This document shows, one piece after another, positions 1-8,752 of a stretch of 64,000 nucleotides of DNA (positions are counted from its first letter, which is position 1; each line of letters starts with the position of its first letter). Origin of the DNA: an uncultured Collinsella sp. GTDB taxonomy: Bacteria; Actinomycetota; Coriobacteriia; Coriobacteriales; Coriobacteriaceae. The stretch is from assembly GCA_900542905.1 (NCBI GenBank), contig UQPF01000005.1, forward strand, positions 69,424 to 133,423. The letters are read 5' to 3'. A program made the translations under genes and the position numbers. The notes under the pieces were generated by a model. That model saw nothing but the letters and a program-made list of their open reading frames with translations, had not been told where the DNA came from and searched no databases.

Positions 1-2
1 CA

Positions 3-926
3 GTAGCAGCCGCTCAGGAAGACCTCGCCAACGCGCAGAAAGCCCTCGCTTCCGCGCAGGCCACCCCAACGACGGACGTCGATGGAGCTTCCGCCGCAGC
101 GGCAGGCGCCTCCGCTGGGTACGCCGACACGAACACCGTATCGGCCGCACAGCGCAGCCTCGCATCAGCCCAAGCAAACCTCGATCAGGCGAACGCCAAG
201 GCCGCCGGGCGCACGGTTACGGCGCCGAGCTCGGGCAGCATCGTGGAGCTTAACGCCAAGGTGGGCGCTACGGTAACAGGCGGCATGATCATGGGCGAAA
301 GCGATACGAGCGGCGGCAAGCAGTGCATGCAGATCGCCGACCTCTCCAAGATGAAGGTAACGGTTCAGGTGGGCGAAAAGGATATCGCCAAGATCGCCGT
401 GGGCCAGAGCGCCAACGTGACCTATCCCGCGTTTCCCGATATTGTGAGCCAAGGCACCGTCACGGCTATCGCCTCGGTGGCAAACTCCGACACCGCCAAC
501 GGTGGCGGCGGGAGCGCAACCTTTAACGTCGACATCCTCATCGAAGCGCCCGACGCTCGCCTTAAGCCTGGCATGACTGCCGAGGTATCGGTGGTGACCG
601 AGCAGCTCGACGACGTGGTGATGGTGCCGACGATGGCGCTCATGACCGAAGACGGCGAACACTATTACGTCAACGTGGCAACCGATGACGAGGGCAAGCA
701 AACCCGTCGCGTGAAGGTGACCGTCGTGACACAAAACGATGACGAAGCCGTGGTCGGCAAGACACAGGTCAAGCACGATGAACAGGGCAACGAGATCAAC
801 CCTAACGTGCCGGTTACCAAGCTGCGCGATGGCGACACCCTCGTCATGGACACCGGAGCGGGCGCAACGGCTGACGGCGGCTACAGCGCGGATTCGGGCA
901 GCATGTCTGCCGACGAGGGTATGTAA
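3..926 (+). CDS. HlyD/MacA-family efflux adaptor, 5' end cut by window
   Basis: This is the periplasmic-adaptor-like subunit of a MacAB-type ABC exporter, anchored outside the membrane and linked to the two genes that follow. The frame is open from base 3, so the N-terminal anchor and part of the coiled-coil hairpin lie outside the window. What remains is the end of an Ala/Gln-rich helical hairpin, the second lipoyl half (TAPSSGSIVEL) and the beta-barrel region, then a Gly/Ser/Asp-rich tail. The stop overlaps the next start by one base, indicating translational coupling. The family assignment comes from this domain pattern plus context. In a Gram-positive the adaptor cannot reach an outer membrane, so the substrate could be a peptide or drug; it is not identifiable. 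Confidence 0.85.
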   Translation, partial: VAAAQEDLANAQKALASAQATPTTDVDGASAAAAGASAGYADTNTVSAAQRSLASAQANLDQANAKAAGRTVTAPSSGSIVELNAKVGATVTGGMIMGESDTSGGKQCMQIADLSKMKVTVQVGEKDIAKIAVGQSANVTYPAFPDIVSQGTVTAIASVANSDTANGGGGSATFNVDILIEAPDARLKPGMTAEVSVVTEQLDDVVMVPTMALMTEDGEHYYVNVATDDEGKQTRRVKVTVVTQNDDEAVVGKTQVKHDEQGNEINPNVPVTKLRDGDTLVMDTGAGATADGGYSADSGSMSADEGM

Positions 927-1699
927 TGCGTCCCGTCATCGACATCCGCAACGTGCACCGCATCTTTGAGAGCGAAGCGGGTTGCGCCCACATCTTGCAC
1001 AACGTGAGCCTGGCGGTAGATCCCGGCGAGTTCGTCGCCATTACCGGCCCCTCGGGCTCGGGCAAATCAACGCTCATGAACATCCTAGGTTGCCTGGATA
1101 AGCCGACGGCGGGCGACTACTACCTGCAAGGGCTCAACGTGGCCGAGCTCGATGATGACGAGCTCACCGAAGTCCGCGCCCTGAGCATCGGCTTTGTCTT
1201 TCAGAGCTTCAACCTGCTGCCGCGCCTGTCGGTTATCGAAAACGTCATGCTGCCGCTGGCCTACACCAACGTACCCTGTAGCCAGCGCGAAATGCGCGCC
1301 GTGCACGCGCTGCAGGCCGTCACGCTGCCCGTCGACCACTGGGACCACCGCATATCCGAGCTCTCGGGCGGCCAGATGCAGCGTGTCGCCATCGCACGTG
1401 CCCTCGTCAACGATCCGCCTATCATTTTGGCTGACGAGCCGACGGGAAACCTGGACTCCGCCACTGGAGCGCTCGTCATGGAAACCTTCCATAAGCTCCA
1501 GGAGCGCGGCAAGACCATCATACTCATCACGCACGACCCCGGCATCGCCGCCGAGGCCGACCGTGCCGTGACCATCCGCGACGGTCGTATACACGACGGC
1601 GCGTATATTCCACATACACCGCGGACCCTGCGCAGCGCCGTAGATAGCCTGCCCATGATTTCCGCCTCCGCCAACCCGCCGAAAGGAGTGGTGGCATGA
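926..1699 (+). CDS. ABC transporter ATP-binding protein, MacB/LolD type
   Basis: This 257-residue cytoplasmic ATPase powers the exporter with the flanking adaptor and permease. All ABC motifs are visible: Walker A GPSGSGKST near residue 40, Q-loop FQSFNLLPRLS, signature LSGGQMQRV, Walker B IILADEPTGNLDS and the switch histidine in ITHD. The LADEPTGNLD wording is typical of the MacB/LolD/FtsE group. The start overlaps the adaptor stop, and its end overlaps the permease start by four bases. A C-terminal extension of about 30 residues after the H-loop is not part of the core fold. Confidence 0.95.
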   Translation: MRPVIDIRNVHRIFESEAGCAHILHNVSLAVDPGEFVAITGPSGSGKSTLMNILGCLDKPTAGDYYLQGLNVAELDDDELTEVRALSIGFVFQSFNLLPRLSVIENVMLPLAYTNVPCSQREMRAVHALQAVTLPVDHWDHRISELSGGQMQRVAIARALVNDPPIILADEPTGNLDSATGALVMETFHKLQERGKTIILITHDPGIAAEADRAVTIRDGRIHDGAYIPHTPRTLRSAVDSLPMISASANPPKGVVA

Positions 1700-2910
1700 G
1701 CGCCCGCGATCTCATCCAGGAAGCACTTCACTCGCTCGAGGCCAACAAGGGGCGCAGCCTGCTCACCATCCTGGGCATCGTCATTGGCATCGCATCGGTC
1801 ATCGCCATGACTTCGCTCATCGGCGGCATCCAAAACAGCCTGGTCAACAGCCTGGGGCTCAATGCAGCCCGCATGGTGCAGATCTATTCGTCCCAAGAAC
1901 TCACTGATTCTGACGTCCAGAAGCTTCAAAAACTGGTGCCGCAGATAGAGCAGATCGGCATTGTCGACAGCGCGTATACCGAGTATAAGACCGGCGATAA
2001 AAGCTATACCGTCATGGCACAGGGTGTCGACAGCGACATGCTCGACGCCGTGGGTGCCAGCAAGCTCGTTGCGGGACGTGTCTATTCACAGGCCGAGTCT
2101 CAATCAGGCTCGCGCGTGGCGCTCATCAGCCGTGGCGGCGCCGATCAGCTTTACGGCAACGAGCAGGACGCACTGGGGAAAACCATCAAGGTGTCCAACG
2201 GCGAGGTGCAGATTGTAGGCGTGATTGATGGCGGCAGCGACTCCATGGGCTCGCTCACGTTGTATATGCCACGCGAAACCATCTCCGGCCTGTTTGGCGA
2301 CGAGAATCCTTCATTCCCCAGCGTGACGGCACTTGCTGCCGAGGGCACGGACATGGACGAGCTCTGCAAGACCATCGAGTCTAAGGTGCGCGCGATGAAG
2401 GGCATCTCGGAGGATGATGAGTACGACAGCGTATCGGCGACCTCCATGAAAAGCGCCATCGATGCGCTCAACTCGTTTATGGGCGCCTTCTCGCTCATCA
2501 TGGGCGCTGTCGCCAGTATCTCACTGCTTGTCGGCGGAATCGGCATTATGAATATGATGCTTACCAACGTGACTGAGCGCATCCGCGAGATCGGTATTCG
2601 CCGTGCCTTGGGCGCCAGTCGTCGCGATATCACCGCGCAGTTTTTGGCCGAGTCCTCGGCGCTGTGCGTCACCGGTGGCCTACTGGGTGTCCTGATTGGC
2701 TATCTGCTGGCCTGGGGCCTTGCGATGTTTGCTGCAGGATCAGGGGTTCTCAGCGAGCTCGGTGCCAGCGGGCAAATCACACCGAGCTTTTCAATCGCCA
2801 CGGTGCTGCTGGCCTTCGGCGTCTCCGTCGGCATCGGCGTAATCTTTGGCTTCTACCCCGCTCGCCGCGCGGCAAAGCTCAACCCGGTGGAGTGCCTACG
2901 CTACCAGTAA
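1696..2910 (+). CDS. ABC transporter permease, MacB/FtsX type
   Basis: This 404-residue membrane subunit completes the three-gene exporter. It has one N-terminal membrane helix (TILGIVIGIASVIAM), a large extracytoplasmic MacB-like domain (about residues 45-250), then three C-terminal helices (IMGAVASISLLVGGIGIMNM, the segment after TGGLLGVLIGYLLAW, and VLLAFGVSVGIGVIFG). The conserved RIREIGIRRALGA coupling segment and the closing PARRAAKLNPVECLRYQ are family hallmarks. The start overlaps the ATPase stop by four bases. The last codons and the stop lie in a 21-bp unit that is repeated directly afterwards. Confidence 0.95.
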   Translation: MSARDLIQEALHSLEANKGRSLLTILGIVIGIASVIAMTSLIGGIQNSLVNSLGLNAARMVQIYSSQELTDSDVQKLQKLVPQIEQIGIVDSAYTEYKTGDKSYTVMAQGVDSDMLDAVGASKLVAGRVYSQAESQSGSRVALISRGGADQLYGNEQDALGKTIKVSNGEVQIVGVIDGGSDSMGSLTLYMPRETISGLFGDENPSFPSVTALAAEGTDMDELCKTIESKVRAMKGISEDDEYDSVSATSMKSAIDALNSFMGAFSLIMGAVASISLLVGGIGIMNMMLTNVTERIREIGIRRALGASRRDITAQFLAESSALCVTGGLLGVLIGYLLAWGLAMFAAGSGVLSELGASGQITPSFSIATVLLAFGVSVGIGVIFGFYPARRAAKLNPVECLRYQ

Positions 2911-2941
2911 GCCACCACCAGCTACCAGTAAGCCACCACCA
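2900..2941 (+). repeat. 21-bp tandem duplication over the permease stop codon
   Basis: The 21 bases at 2900-2920, including the last two sense codons and the stop of the permease gene, are repeated exactly at 2921-2941. The second copy is downstream of the stop and so does not change the protein. It looks like a recent slippage event. Confidence 0.9.
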
Positions 2942-2943
2942 AC

Positions 2944-3012
2944 AAGTTGCGGTGAATCAGGGACTGAATATGCTATCTAGCAGCTAAAACAGACACTATT
3001 TCACCGCAACTT
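2944..3012. repeat. Dispersed inverted-repeat element, copy 1
   Basis: A perfect 13-bp inverted repeat (arms 2944-2956 and 3000-3012, AAGTTGCGGTGAA and its complement) encloses a spacer starting with a GGGACTG-like stretch. A better preserved copy with the same arms lies at 33805-33875. It sits between the permease gene and the transposase relic at the edge of the cobalamin island. It may act as a bidirectional hairpin or be a small non-autonomous mobile element; only the repeat itself is seen. Confidence 0.8.
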
Positions 3013-3023
3013 ATTGAAGGGTG

Positions 3024-3119
3024 TTTGCGCCAGTTCTGGGCGTCGTCCTCGAGCTATCGATGGATGACGGGCTTGTACGGGTCGAGCTTGCTCGGGGCGC
3101 TCCTCCTCGCGGGCGAGAG
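3024..3119 (-). pseudogene. Relic of IS21-type transposase (IstA fragment)
   Basis: The minus strand reads RRSAPSKLDPYKPVIHR, a TAG at 3054-3056, then LEDDAQNWRK in the same frame before similarity stops. The pattern SKLDPYKPxI..(W)LEDD..xWRKQ is recalled from IstA proteins just after the N-terminal helix-turn-helix; the stop sits where a tryptophan would be expected (TGG to TAG). Only about 30 codons remain. The fragment abuts the 3' end of the cobalamin operon. The family assignment rests on pattern recognition of a short stretch. Confidence 0.55.
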
Positions 3120-3141
3120 GGCGCGCAGGCGCGGCGAGCGC

Positions 3142-3915
3142 CTAGCGCGCGAACTCCCGTAAGAGCGCGTCTTCCACTTCCCGAAGCGAAAGGGCCCCGC
3201 CTCCCTCGGCGGGACGGGCGACCACGATGCAGCGCGCTCCCACGCCGCGCGCGGAGGCGATCTTCTCGGCCGTGCCGCCTACGGTTCCCGAGTCCTTGGT
3301 CACAAGCCACTGGGCGCCCACCTGCCGAAGCATCGCCTCGTTGAGCTCGCGGGTGAAGGGCCCCTGCATGCCGATGACGTGCGATGGCGAAAACCCCGCG
3401 TCGATGCACTTCGTTATAGCACCGGGCAGCGGGAGCACACGCACGAAGAAGCGCTCCGCGAAATCGGCGACGCGCGTGTAGGGAGCAAGCTCCTTGCTCC
3501 CCGTCGTGAGAAGCGCGCGACCCGGGTTCTCGGAGAGAAAGCGCGCCGCGCAGGCGATCGACGCGACCGAGACGACGCCTTTGGGCAGCGCCTCGACCGG
3601 GCGCGCAAGGCGCAGGCATTGTGCGCCCACGGCGAGCGAAGCGGCCCGGATGTTGCCGCTTGCGAGCGTAGCGAAGGGGTGCGTGGCGTCGACGACGATG
3701 CGCGCGCCGGAAAGCTCGCACTCCATGTCGGCCTCGTCGAGCCTGCCCGCATGCACCTCGATGCCCGGAAGCTCGCCCAAAAGCTCGCCTCCGTACTCGG
3801 TTGCCGCGTAGGCACGGGCGGGGATGCCCGCCCCGCTCGCCCATTCGCACAGAAGGCGGCCCTCGGTGGTGCCGGCGAAGATGCGCAGCGCCGGCGCGGA
3901 TGCGGGGGCCGTCAC
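3142..3915 (-). CDS. cbiJ: Cobalt-precorrin-6A reductase
   Basis: CbiJ/CobK reduces the corrin macrocycle of (cobalt-)precorrin-6A with NAD(P)H in the cytoplasm. The protein shows the N-terminal IFAGTTEGR nucleotide-binding motif, the DATHPFA segment and the late MQGPFTRELN and TKDSGTVGG segments of the family. A GTG start at 3915 gives 257 residues, the usual length, and overlaps the cbiC stop by four bases (GTGA); a longer open frame upstream only shadows cbiC. This is the last gene of the minus-strand cobalamin operon. Confidence 0.93.
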   Translation of the reverse strand: MTAPASAPALRIFAGTTEGRLLCEWASGAGIPARAYAATEYGGELLGELPGIEVHAGRLDEADMECELSGARIVVDATHPFATLASGNIRAASLAVGAQCLRLARPVEALPKGVVSVASIACAARFLSENPGRALLTTGSKELAPYTRVADFAERFFVRVLPLPGAITKCIDAGFSPSHVIGMQGPFTRELNEAMLRQVGAQWLVTKDSGTVGGTAEKIASARGVGARCIVVARPAEGGGALSLREVEDALLREFAR

Positions 3916-4553
3916 TTCGGGCCGCCTGGGCGCGTGATCTGGTAGAGCAGCGCGTTCATAATGGCAGCCGCCACGGTCGAGCCGCCCTTGCGACCCCTCG
4001 CGACGATGGCCGGCACGCGTCGCGCGAGTAGCTCCTCTTTCGCCTCGACCACGTTCACAAACCCGACCGGCACCCCAACGACGAGCGCGGGCGCGATCTT
4101 CCCCACGTCCATGAGCTCGGCGAGGCGCAGAAGTGCTGTGGGAGCGTTGCCGACGGCCACGATGAGCGGACCCTCGATGCCGCAAGCTTTGTCCATGCTC
4201 GCAACGGCGCGAGTCGTGCCCGCGGCGCGCGCCGTTGCGGCGACATCAGGGTCGGCCATGTAGCACACGGCCTTGCAGCCGATCTTCGCGAGCGCGGGCT
4301 TGCTTATGCCTGCGAGCGCCATGTTCGTATCGGTGAGCACCGTGGCCCCTGCGCGCAGTGCGTCGAGCGCACAGTGCGCGGCGTCATGGGAGAACACGAG
4401 GGAATCGGCGTACGAGAAGTCAGCAGTGGTGTGGATGACGCGCTTCACGACGGGCTCTTCGAGCGGCGGGAACGTGCGGCCGCTGAGCTCTTCGGTGATG
4501 ATCTCAAAGCTGCGCCGCTCGATGTCGCCGGGCGCCATCTCCTTGGAATCCAT
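3912..4553 (-). CDS. cbiC: Cobalt-precorrin-8 methylmutase
   Basis: CbiC/CobH moves the C11 methyl group to C12 to give (hydrogeno/cobyrinate). The protein is 213 residues, normal for the family. The catalytic histidine is in VIHTTADFSYADSL, followed by conserved VLTDTNMALAGI, the GNAPTALL segment and GVPVGFVNVVEAKE; the late ARGRKGGS motif is present. The ATG start follows the cobO stop region directly and the stop overlaps cbiJ. Confidence 0.96.
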   Translation of the reverse strand: MDSKEMAPGDIERRSFEIITEELSGRTFPPLEEPVVKRVIHTTADFSYADSLVFSHDAAHCALDALRAGATVLTDTNMALAGISKPALAKIGCKAVCYMADPDVAATARAAGTTRAVASMDKACGIEGPLIVAVGNAPTALLRLAELMDVGKIAPALVVGVPVGFVNVVEAKEELLARRVPAIVARGRKGGSTVAAAIMNALLYQITRPGGPK

Positions 4554-5069
4554 CTAGTACTCCACTCCTTCCCTTGCACATATCCCCTGCTCGTAGGGGT
4601 GTTTCTCGCACCGCATCTCGGTTATGTAGTCGGCCTTCTCCACGATCTTGCGGGAAGGCGCGCGCCCGGTGAGCGCCACTTCGACGCCGCGCGCGGACAT
4701 ATCGAGCGCGCGGTCCACGAGCACCTCGTCGACAAACCCCTTCGAAAGCGCGTCGAGCGCCTCGTCGAGCACGAGCAGCCCCTCCTGCGCGCCCTCGAGC
4801 TCGGCGAGCGCGGAAGCGAGGTTCCTATCGTGCAGCTCGCGCGTCGCGGCAAGTTCTTCCGACGTCATGGACCAGGTAAACTTGTCCGACGCCTTCCCCG
4901 CGAACACGGGCACGCCGAAATGCTCGGCGAGCAGGCGCACCTCCCCGCTTTCGCCGTCTTTCAGGAACTGCACGACGACGACGCGGCGGCCTGCGGCGAG
5001 CATGCGAAGGGCGAGGCCCATCGCCGCCGTGGTCTTGCCTTTGCCGTCGCCATGATACACGTGGATCAT
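4554..5069 (-). CDS. cobO: Cob(I)yrinic acid a,c-diamide adenosyltransferase
   Basis: This CobA/CobO/BtuR-type enzyme transfers the adenosyl group of ATP to Co(I) corrinoids. At 171 residues it has the diagnostic P-loop at the extreme N-terminus (YHGDGKGKTTAA), the VVQFLKDG segment and the LLVLDEALDAL Walker-B-like segment, with the closing GRAPSRKIVEKADYITEM stretch. Its start overlaps the end of cbiP by four bases. It lies in the operon between cbiP and cbiC. Confidence 0.95.
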   Translation of the reverse strand: MIHVYHGDGKGKTTAAMGLALRMLAAGRRVVVVQFLKDGESGEVRLLAEHFGVPVFAGKASDKFTWSMTSEELAATRELHDRNLASALAELEGAQEGLLVLDEALDALSKGFVDEVLVDRALDMSARGVEVALTGRAPSRKIVEKADYITEMRCEKHPYEQGICAREGVEY

Positions 5070-6565
5070 ACGCCCTCCTCGATAATGCGGTAGACATACT
5101 CCATGTCGAGCGCCCCGCGCACGGAGTCGGCCAGGCGGTCGAACTCGCGCGCACGGTGATTGGCCGCGGACACCGCGCCCTCAGCACCCACGACGCTCTC
5201 GGGCAGGCCGCGCATACGCGCGAGCGAGCGCGCGAGGGCGAGCGCCACCCCCGGTTCGTCGAACAGGCCGTGGAGATAGGTTCCGAACACGTTTCCGCAG
5301 GCCGCGCCTTCTGGTTTGCCGCCAATCGTGCCCGCAGGGGCGCAGGAGACGGTCGTTTCGCCGTCGTGAATCTCGTACCCGCGCGCCGTCATGCCGTTCC
5401 ACACCGAGAACGCGCCTTGGGCGCCCGTGATGCGCAGCTCCGACTGGGCGAGGCGCTTTTCCTCCTTGAACACCGTACTTGCAGGGATGAGCCCGAGCCC
5501 GCGCGCGGTGCCAGCGCCTTCCCTGCCGTGAGGGTCGGAAAGCTCGTCTCCCAAAAGCTGGAAGCCTCCGCATATGCCGAGCACCGGCGTGCCCGCGCCC
5601 GAAAGCGCGCGTACACAGGCTCCGATGCCGCTAGCCGCAAGCCAGCGCGCGTCGTCGAGCGTGGTCTTCGAGCCAGGGAGCACCACCAGGTCGGGTCGGC
5701 CCAGATCGGTCGTCGAGGAAACGTAGCGCACGCCCACGCCGGGCACGCGCGAAAGCGGGTCGAAGTCGGTGAAGTTCGATAGATGCGGAAGGCGCACGAC
5801 GGCGACGTCGATGACGCCGCGCGCCTCGCGGGCGGATAGGCGCGGCGCGAGCGAGTCCTCGTCGTCCAGGTCGAGCGTAAGATACGGCACGACCCCCACG
5901 ACGGGAACCCCGCACATCTTCTCGAGCGGGGCCAAACCCGGGCGCAGGATTTCCACATCGCCGCGGAACTTGTTCACCACAAGCCCCCGCAAAAGCGCGC
6001 GGTCCTCGGGCGCAAGGAGCGCGACCGTGCCGTAGAGCTGGGCAAACACCCCGCCTGGGTTGATGTCGCCCGCGAGCAGCACGGGAGAGGACACGGCGCG
6101 CGCGAGCCCCATGTTGACGATGTCGTTTTCGGCAAGGTTGATTTCGACGGGGCTGCCGGCGCCCTCGATGACGATGACGTCGTTTTCCTCCGCGAGCGAA
6201 TCGAACGCCTCCAAAATCTGCGGCATGAGTGCCTTCTTTCGCGCGAAGTAGTCCCTCGCAGCGAAGGCTCCCTGCGCCTTGCCGGCCACGATGAGCTGGC
6301 TTCGGTGGTCGCTTTCGGGCTTGAGCAGGATGGGGTTCATGCGCACGTCGGGCGCGATGCCGCATGCCTCGGCCTGCATGATCTGGGCGCGCCCCATCTC
6401 GAGCCCGTCGGCCGTGACACCGCTGTTGAGCGCCATGTTCTGGCTCTTGAAGGGAGTCACGCGCAGGCCGTCCTGCGAAAGCACGCGGCACAGCCCCGCC
6501 GCAAGCAGGCTCTTCCCCGCGTTCGACATGGTGCCCTGGATCATGATGGGCTTCGCCCTACCCAC
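5066..6565 (-). CDS. cbiP: Cobyric acid synthase
   Basis: CbiP/CobQ amidates four carboxylates (b, d, e, g) of adenosyl-cobyrinate a,c-diamide using glutamine and ATP. The N-terminal dethiobiotin-synthetase-like half has MIQGTMSNAGKS, FKSQNMALNSG and VIEGAGSPVEINL; the C-terminal glutaminase half has the nucleophile cysteine in GICGGFQLLG and the late TYLHGLFD histidine. A GTG start at 6565, eight bases inside the end of cobD and preceded by AAGGAGG, gives 499 residues, the expected size; the longer open frame upstream is a shadow. Confidence 0.95.
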   Translation of the reverse strand: MGRAKPIMIQGTMSNAGKSLLAAGLCRVLSQDGLRVTPFKSQNMALNSGVTADGLEMGRAQIMQAEACGIAPDVRMNPILLKPESDHRSQLIVAGKAQGAFAARDYFARKKALMPQILEAFDSLAEENDVIVIEGAGSPVEINLAENDIVNMGLARAVSSPVLLAGDINPGGVFAQLYGTVALLAPEDRALLRGLVVNKFRGDVEILRPGLAPLEKMCGVPVVGVVPYLTLDLDDEDSLAPRLSAREARGVIDVAVVRLPHLSNFTDFDPLSRVPGVGVRYVSSTTDLGRPDLVVLPGSKTTLDDARWLAASGIGACVRALSGAGTPVLGICGGFQLLGDELSDPHGREGAGTARGLGLIPASTVFKEEKRLAQSELRITGAQGAFSVWNGMTARGYEIHDGETTVSCAPAGTIGGKPEGAACGNVFGTYLHGLFDEPGVALALARSLARMRGLPESVVGAEGAVSAANHRAREFDRLADSVRGALDMEYVYRIIEEGV

Positions 6566-7781
6566 GGGTATCGACCTCCTTCGCCGAGCCCCGGCCATCT
6601 GCGCCCGCCATAGCGCCGCTGCAAGAAGCGCCGCCCCGTTCGTCGGGTTCGCCTTCGCCCGATGCGCCTTCCGCCCGAAGCGCGCGGCTGAACGCCATCG
6701 CAAGCCGAGCGTTCTCCTTGCGCGTGCGCACCGCGACGCGGCACCAGAAACGGGACAGTACCGAAAACGAGTCGCACGTGCGGACCAAAACGCCCTGATT
6801 ATACAGGCGCTCGGGGAAGTCTTTCGCCGGCGTGCGGACTAAAAGGAAGTTCGCATCCGACGGCACGACGGAAAGCCCGAGCGAGGAGAGCTCGTGGGAA
6901 AGCCACGCTCGCTCGCCCGCCAATACATCGCGCGTGCGTGAGACGTATTCGACGTCTTCCAGGGCGGCGATGCCCGCGGCCTCGGCGACCGAGGAGACGG
7001 GCCACGCCTGCCCCGCCCGGCGAATCCCCTCGATGAGTTGGGCGTTTCCACTGATCAGATATCCCAACCGCAACCCCGCCATTCCGTAGAGCTTGGTGAA
7101 CGCGGAGAGCACGGCCACATGGCGCGAACACGCGGCGCGTGCGGCCACGCTCCTTTCGCGGGCGTCGGGCGCGAATCCGAGGAAGCACTCATCCACGACG
7201 AGCAGCGCGCCCGCCTGCTCGCAGCGGCAAGCCACGGCATCGATCACGCGGGGGTCGACGAGGCGCCCCGTCGGGTTGTTCGGATTGCAGAGGTACGCCA
7301 CGTCTCCCGGCCCCTCGATCGCGTGGGCGAAGGAGGCGGGCACGTCGAAGTCGTCCGCTTCGGAGAGCGGGAACTCCTGCACGCATGCGCCGTAGTACGA
7401 TGCCGCCTCCGCATATTCAGAGAACGTCGGCGCGCACACGACGAGGCGTTTCGGGCGCACCGCCACGGCGAGCCGCCAGATGATATCGGACGCGCCCGCG
7501 CCGCAGACGATAGTATCTTCGGGAATGCCCTGGGCGCGCGCTAGGGCGCGAACGAGGGCAAGACTTTCCCTATCGGGGTAGGCGTCGATTCGAGAAAGCG
7601 CCTTGCAAGCTGCGGCGACGGCGCGCGGCGAAGGGCCTGCCGGATTCACGTTCACCGAGAAGTCGATGAGATCGGAGGCGCCCCCTTCGCAACCGATGCC
7701 GAGCGATTGCGCGCTGCCCCCATGCGTACGGGCGCGCAGGATTCCCCCGGCAGCCCGGGACGCAGCGTGGTCTTCCCTCAT
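6558..7781 (-). CDS. cobD: PLP-dependent threonine-phosphate decarboxylase
   Basis: By context this aminotransferase-fold enzyme makes (R)-1-amino-2-propanol phosphate, the linker between corrin ring and lower ligand. It shows the DFSVNVNPAGPSP start typical of CobD, CNPNNPTGRL, the VVDECFLGF segment and the PLP lysine in AFTKLYGMAGLRLGY. The ATG at 7781 overlaps the cbiB stop (ATGA) and gives 407 residues; about 40 Gly/Glu/Ala-rich residues at the C-terminus extend beyond the usual fold. Histidinol-phosphate aminotransferase is the alternative family, but position beside cbiB argues for CobD. Confidence 0.92.
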   Translation of the reverse strand: MREDHAASRAAGGILRARTHGGSAQSLGIGCEGGASDLIDFSVNVNPAGPSPRAVAAACKALSRIDAYPDRESLALVRALARAQGIPEDTIVCGAGASDIIWRLAVAVRPKRLVVCAPTFSEYAEAASYYGACVQEFPLSEADDFDVPASFAHAIEGPGDVAYLCNPNNPTGRLVDPRVIDAVACRCEQAGALLVVDECFLGFAPDARERSVAARAACSRHVAVLSAFTKLYGMAGLRLGYLISGNAQLIEGIRRAGQAWPVSSVAEAAGIAALEDVEYVSRTRDVLAGERAWLSHELSSLGLSVVPSDANFLLVRTPAKDFPERLYNQGVLVRTCDSFSVLSRFWCRVAVRTRKENARLAMAFSRALRAEGASGEGEPDERGGASCSGAMAGADGRGSAKEVDTRG

Positions 7782-8752
7782 GCCATCGCCCCCACGGCGA
7801 GCACGACCGCCGCGCGCGCGGCGCCGAACAAGACGAGCGCGCATACGGACGCGGCGAGCATGAGCCTTGTCGCCCGGGCGATGTCGCCCCACTCGATTTC
7901 GCGGGACGCGTCGCCTATCGTCGGTTTCTCAACGAGCTTGCCAAAATACACCGCGGGTCCTGCCAGGCGCAGCCCGAGCGCGCCCGCGCACGCTGACTCG
8001 GTCTGCGCCGAGTTGGGGCTCGCATGGCGACGCCTGTCGCGGCGCCAGATGCGCGCCGCCCCGCGCGCGTCGAGCCCGACGATCGGGCACACGGCGATCA
8101 TGAGCAGGGCCGATAAGCGCGAGGGAATCCAGTTCAGCACATCGTCGAGGCGCGCCGAGGCGCAGCCGAAGTCGATGTAGCGCTCGTTTTTGTAGCCCAC
8201 CATGCTGTCGAGCGTGTTCACCGCCTTGTACGCCATGCCCAAGGGCGCACCCCCGATCATAAGGTAGAAAAGCGGCGCGATGACGCCGTCGCTCGCGTTC
8301 TCCGCCACCGTTTCCACGGCGGCGCGCGCAACGCCCTGCTCGTCGAGAACAGACGTGTCGCGTCCCACGATGAGCCCGACTGTTTCGCGCGCCGCGACAA
8401 GGCCGCCCTTCGAGAACGCGCGGGCCACGGCCAGGCTCTGGCGGCGCAGCTCGCATGCCGCAAGAATCTGATAGCTCGCCCATGCCTCGGCCACGAAGCG
8501 CAAGCCGGGGTGAACCATGCCGCAAAGATGCAGGATTCCCCAGGTCAAAAGCCCACACGCAAGCGGAAGCGCCACGGCGAGCACAAGCCCTGCGGCGCGC
8601 GTGCCCGCGGACGTTTGCGGGAATGCGCCCCGCAGGCGGCCTTCGGCCCACGTGATCGCGCGCCCCATGGCGACGACGGGATGGGGAAGCCAGCGCGGGT
8701 CGCCGAAGGCAAGGTCGGCCGCGAACCCGGCGGCGACGGCAAGAATCGTCAT
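7778..8752 (-). CDS. cbiB: Adenosylcobinamide-phosphate synthase (membrane)
   Basis: CbiB joins aminopropanol (phosphate) to adenosylcobyric acid and is an integral membrane protein. The 324 residues include several hydrophobic helices and the family motifs FGDPRWLPHPVVAMGR near the N-terminus, ETVAENASDGVIAPLFY, the YKAVNTLDSMVGYKNERY segment and DVLNWIPSRL. The ATG at 8752 shares one base with the preceding stop (TGATG), so the longer upstream frame is not used. It pairs functionally with the cobD gene next to it. Confidence 0.96.
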   Translation of the reverse strand: MTILAVAAGFAADLAFGDPRWLPHPVVAMGRAITWAEGRLRGAFPQTSAGTRAAGLVLAVALPLACGLLTWGILHLCGMVHPGLRFVAEAWASYQILAACELRRQSLAVARAFSKGGLVAARETVGLIVGRDTSVLDEQGVARAAVETVAENASDGVIAPLFYLMIGGAPLGMAYKAVNTLDSMVGYKNERYIDFGCASARLDDVLNWIPSRLSALLMIAVCPIVGLDARGAARIWRRDRRRHASPNSAQTESACAGALGLRLAGPAVYFGKLVEKPTIGDASREIEWGDIARATRLMLAASVCALVLFGAARAAVVLAVGAMA

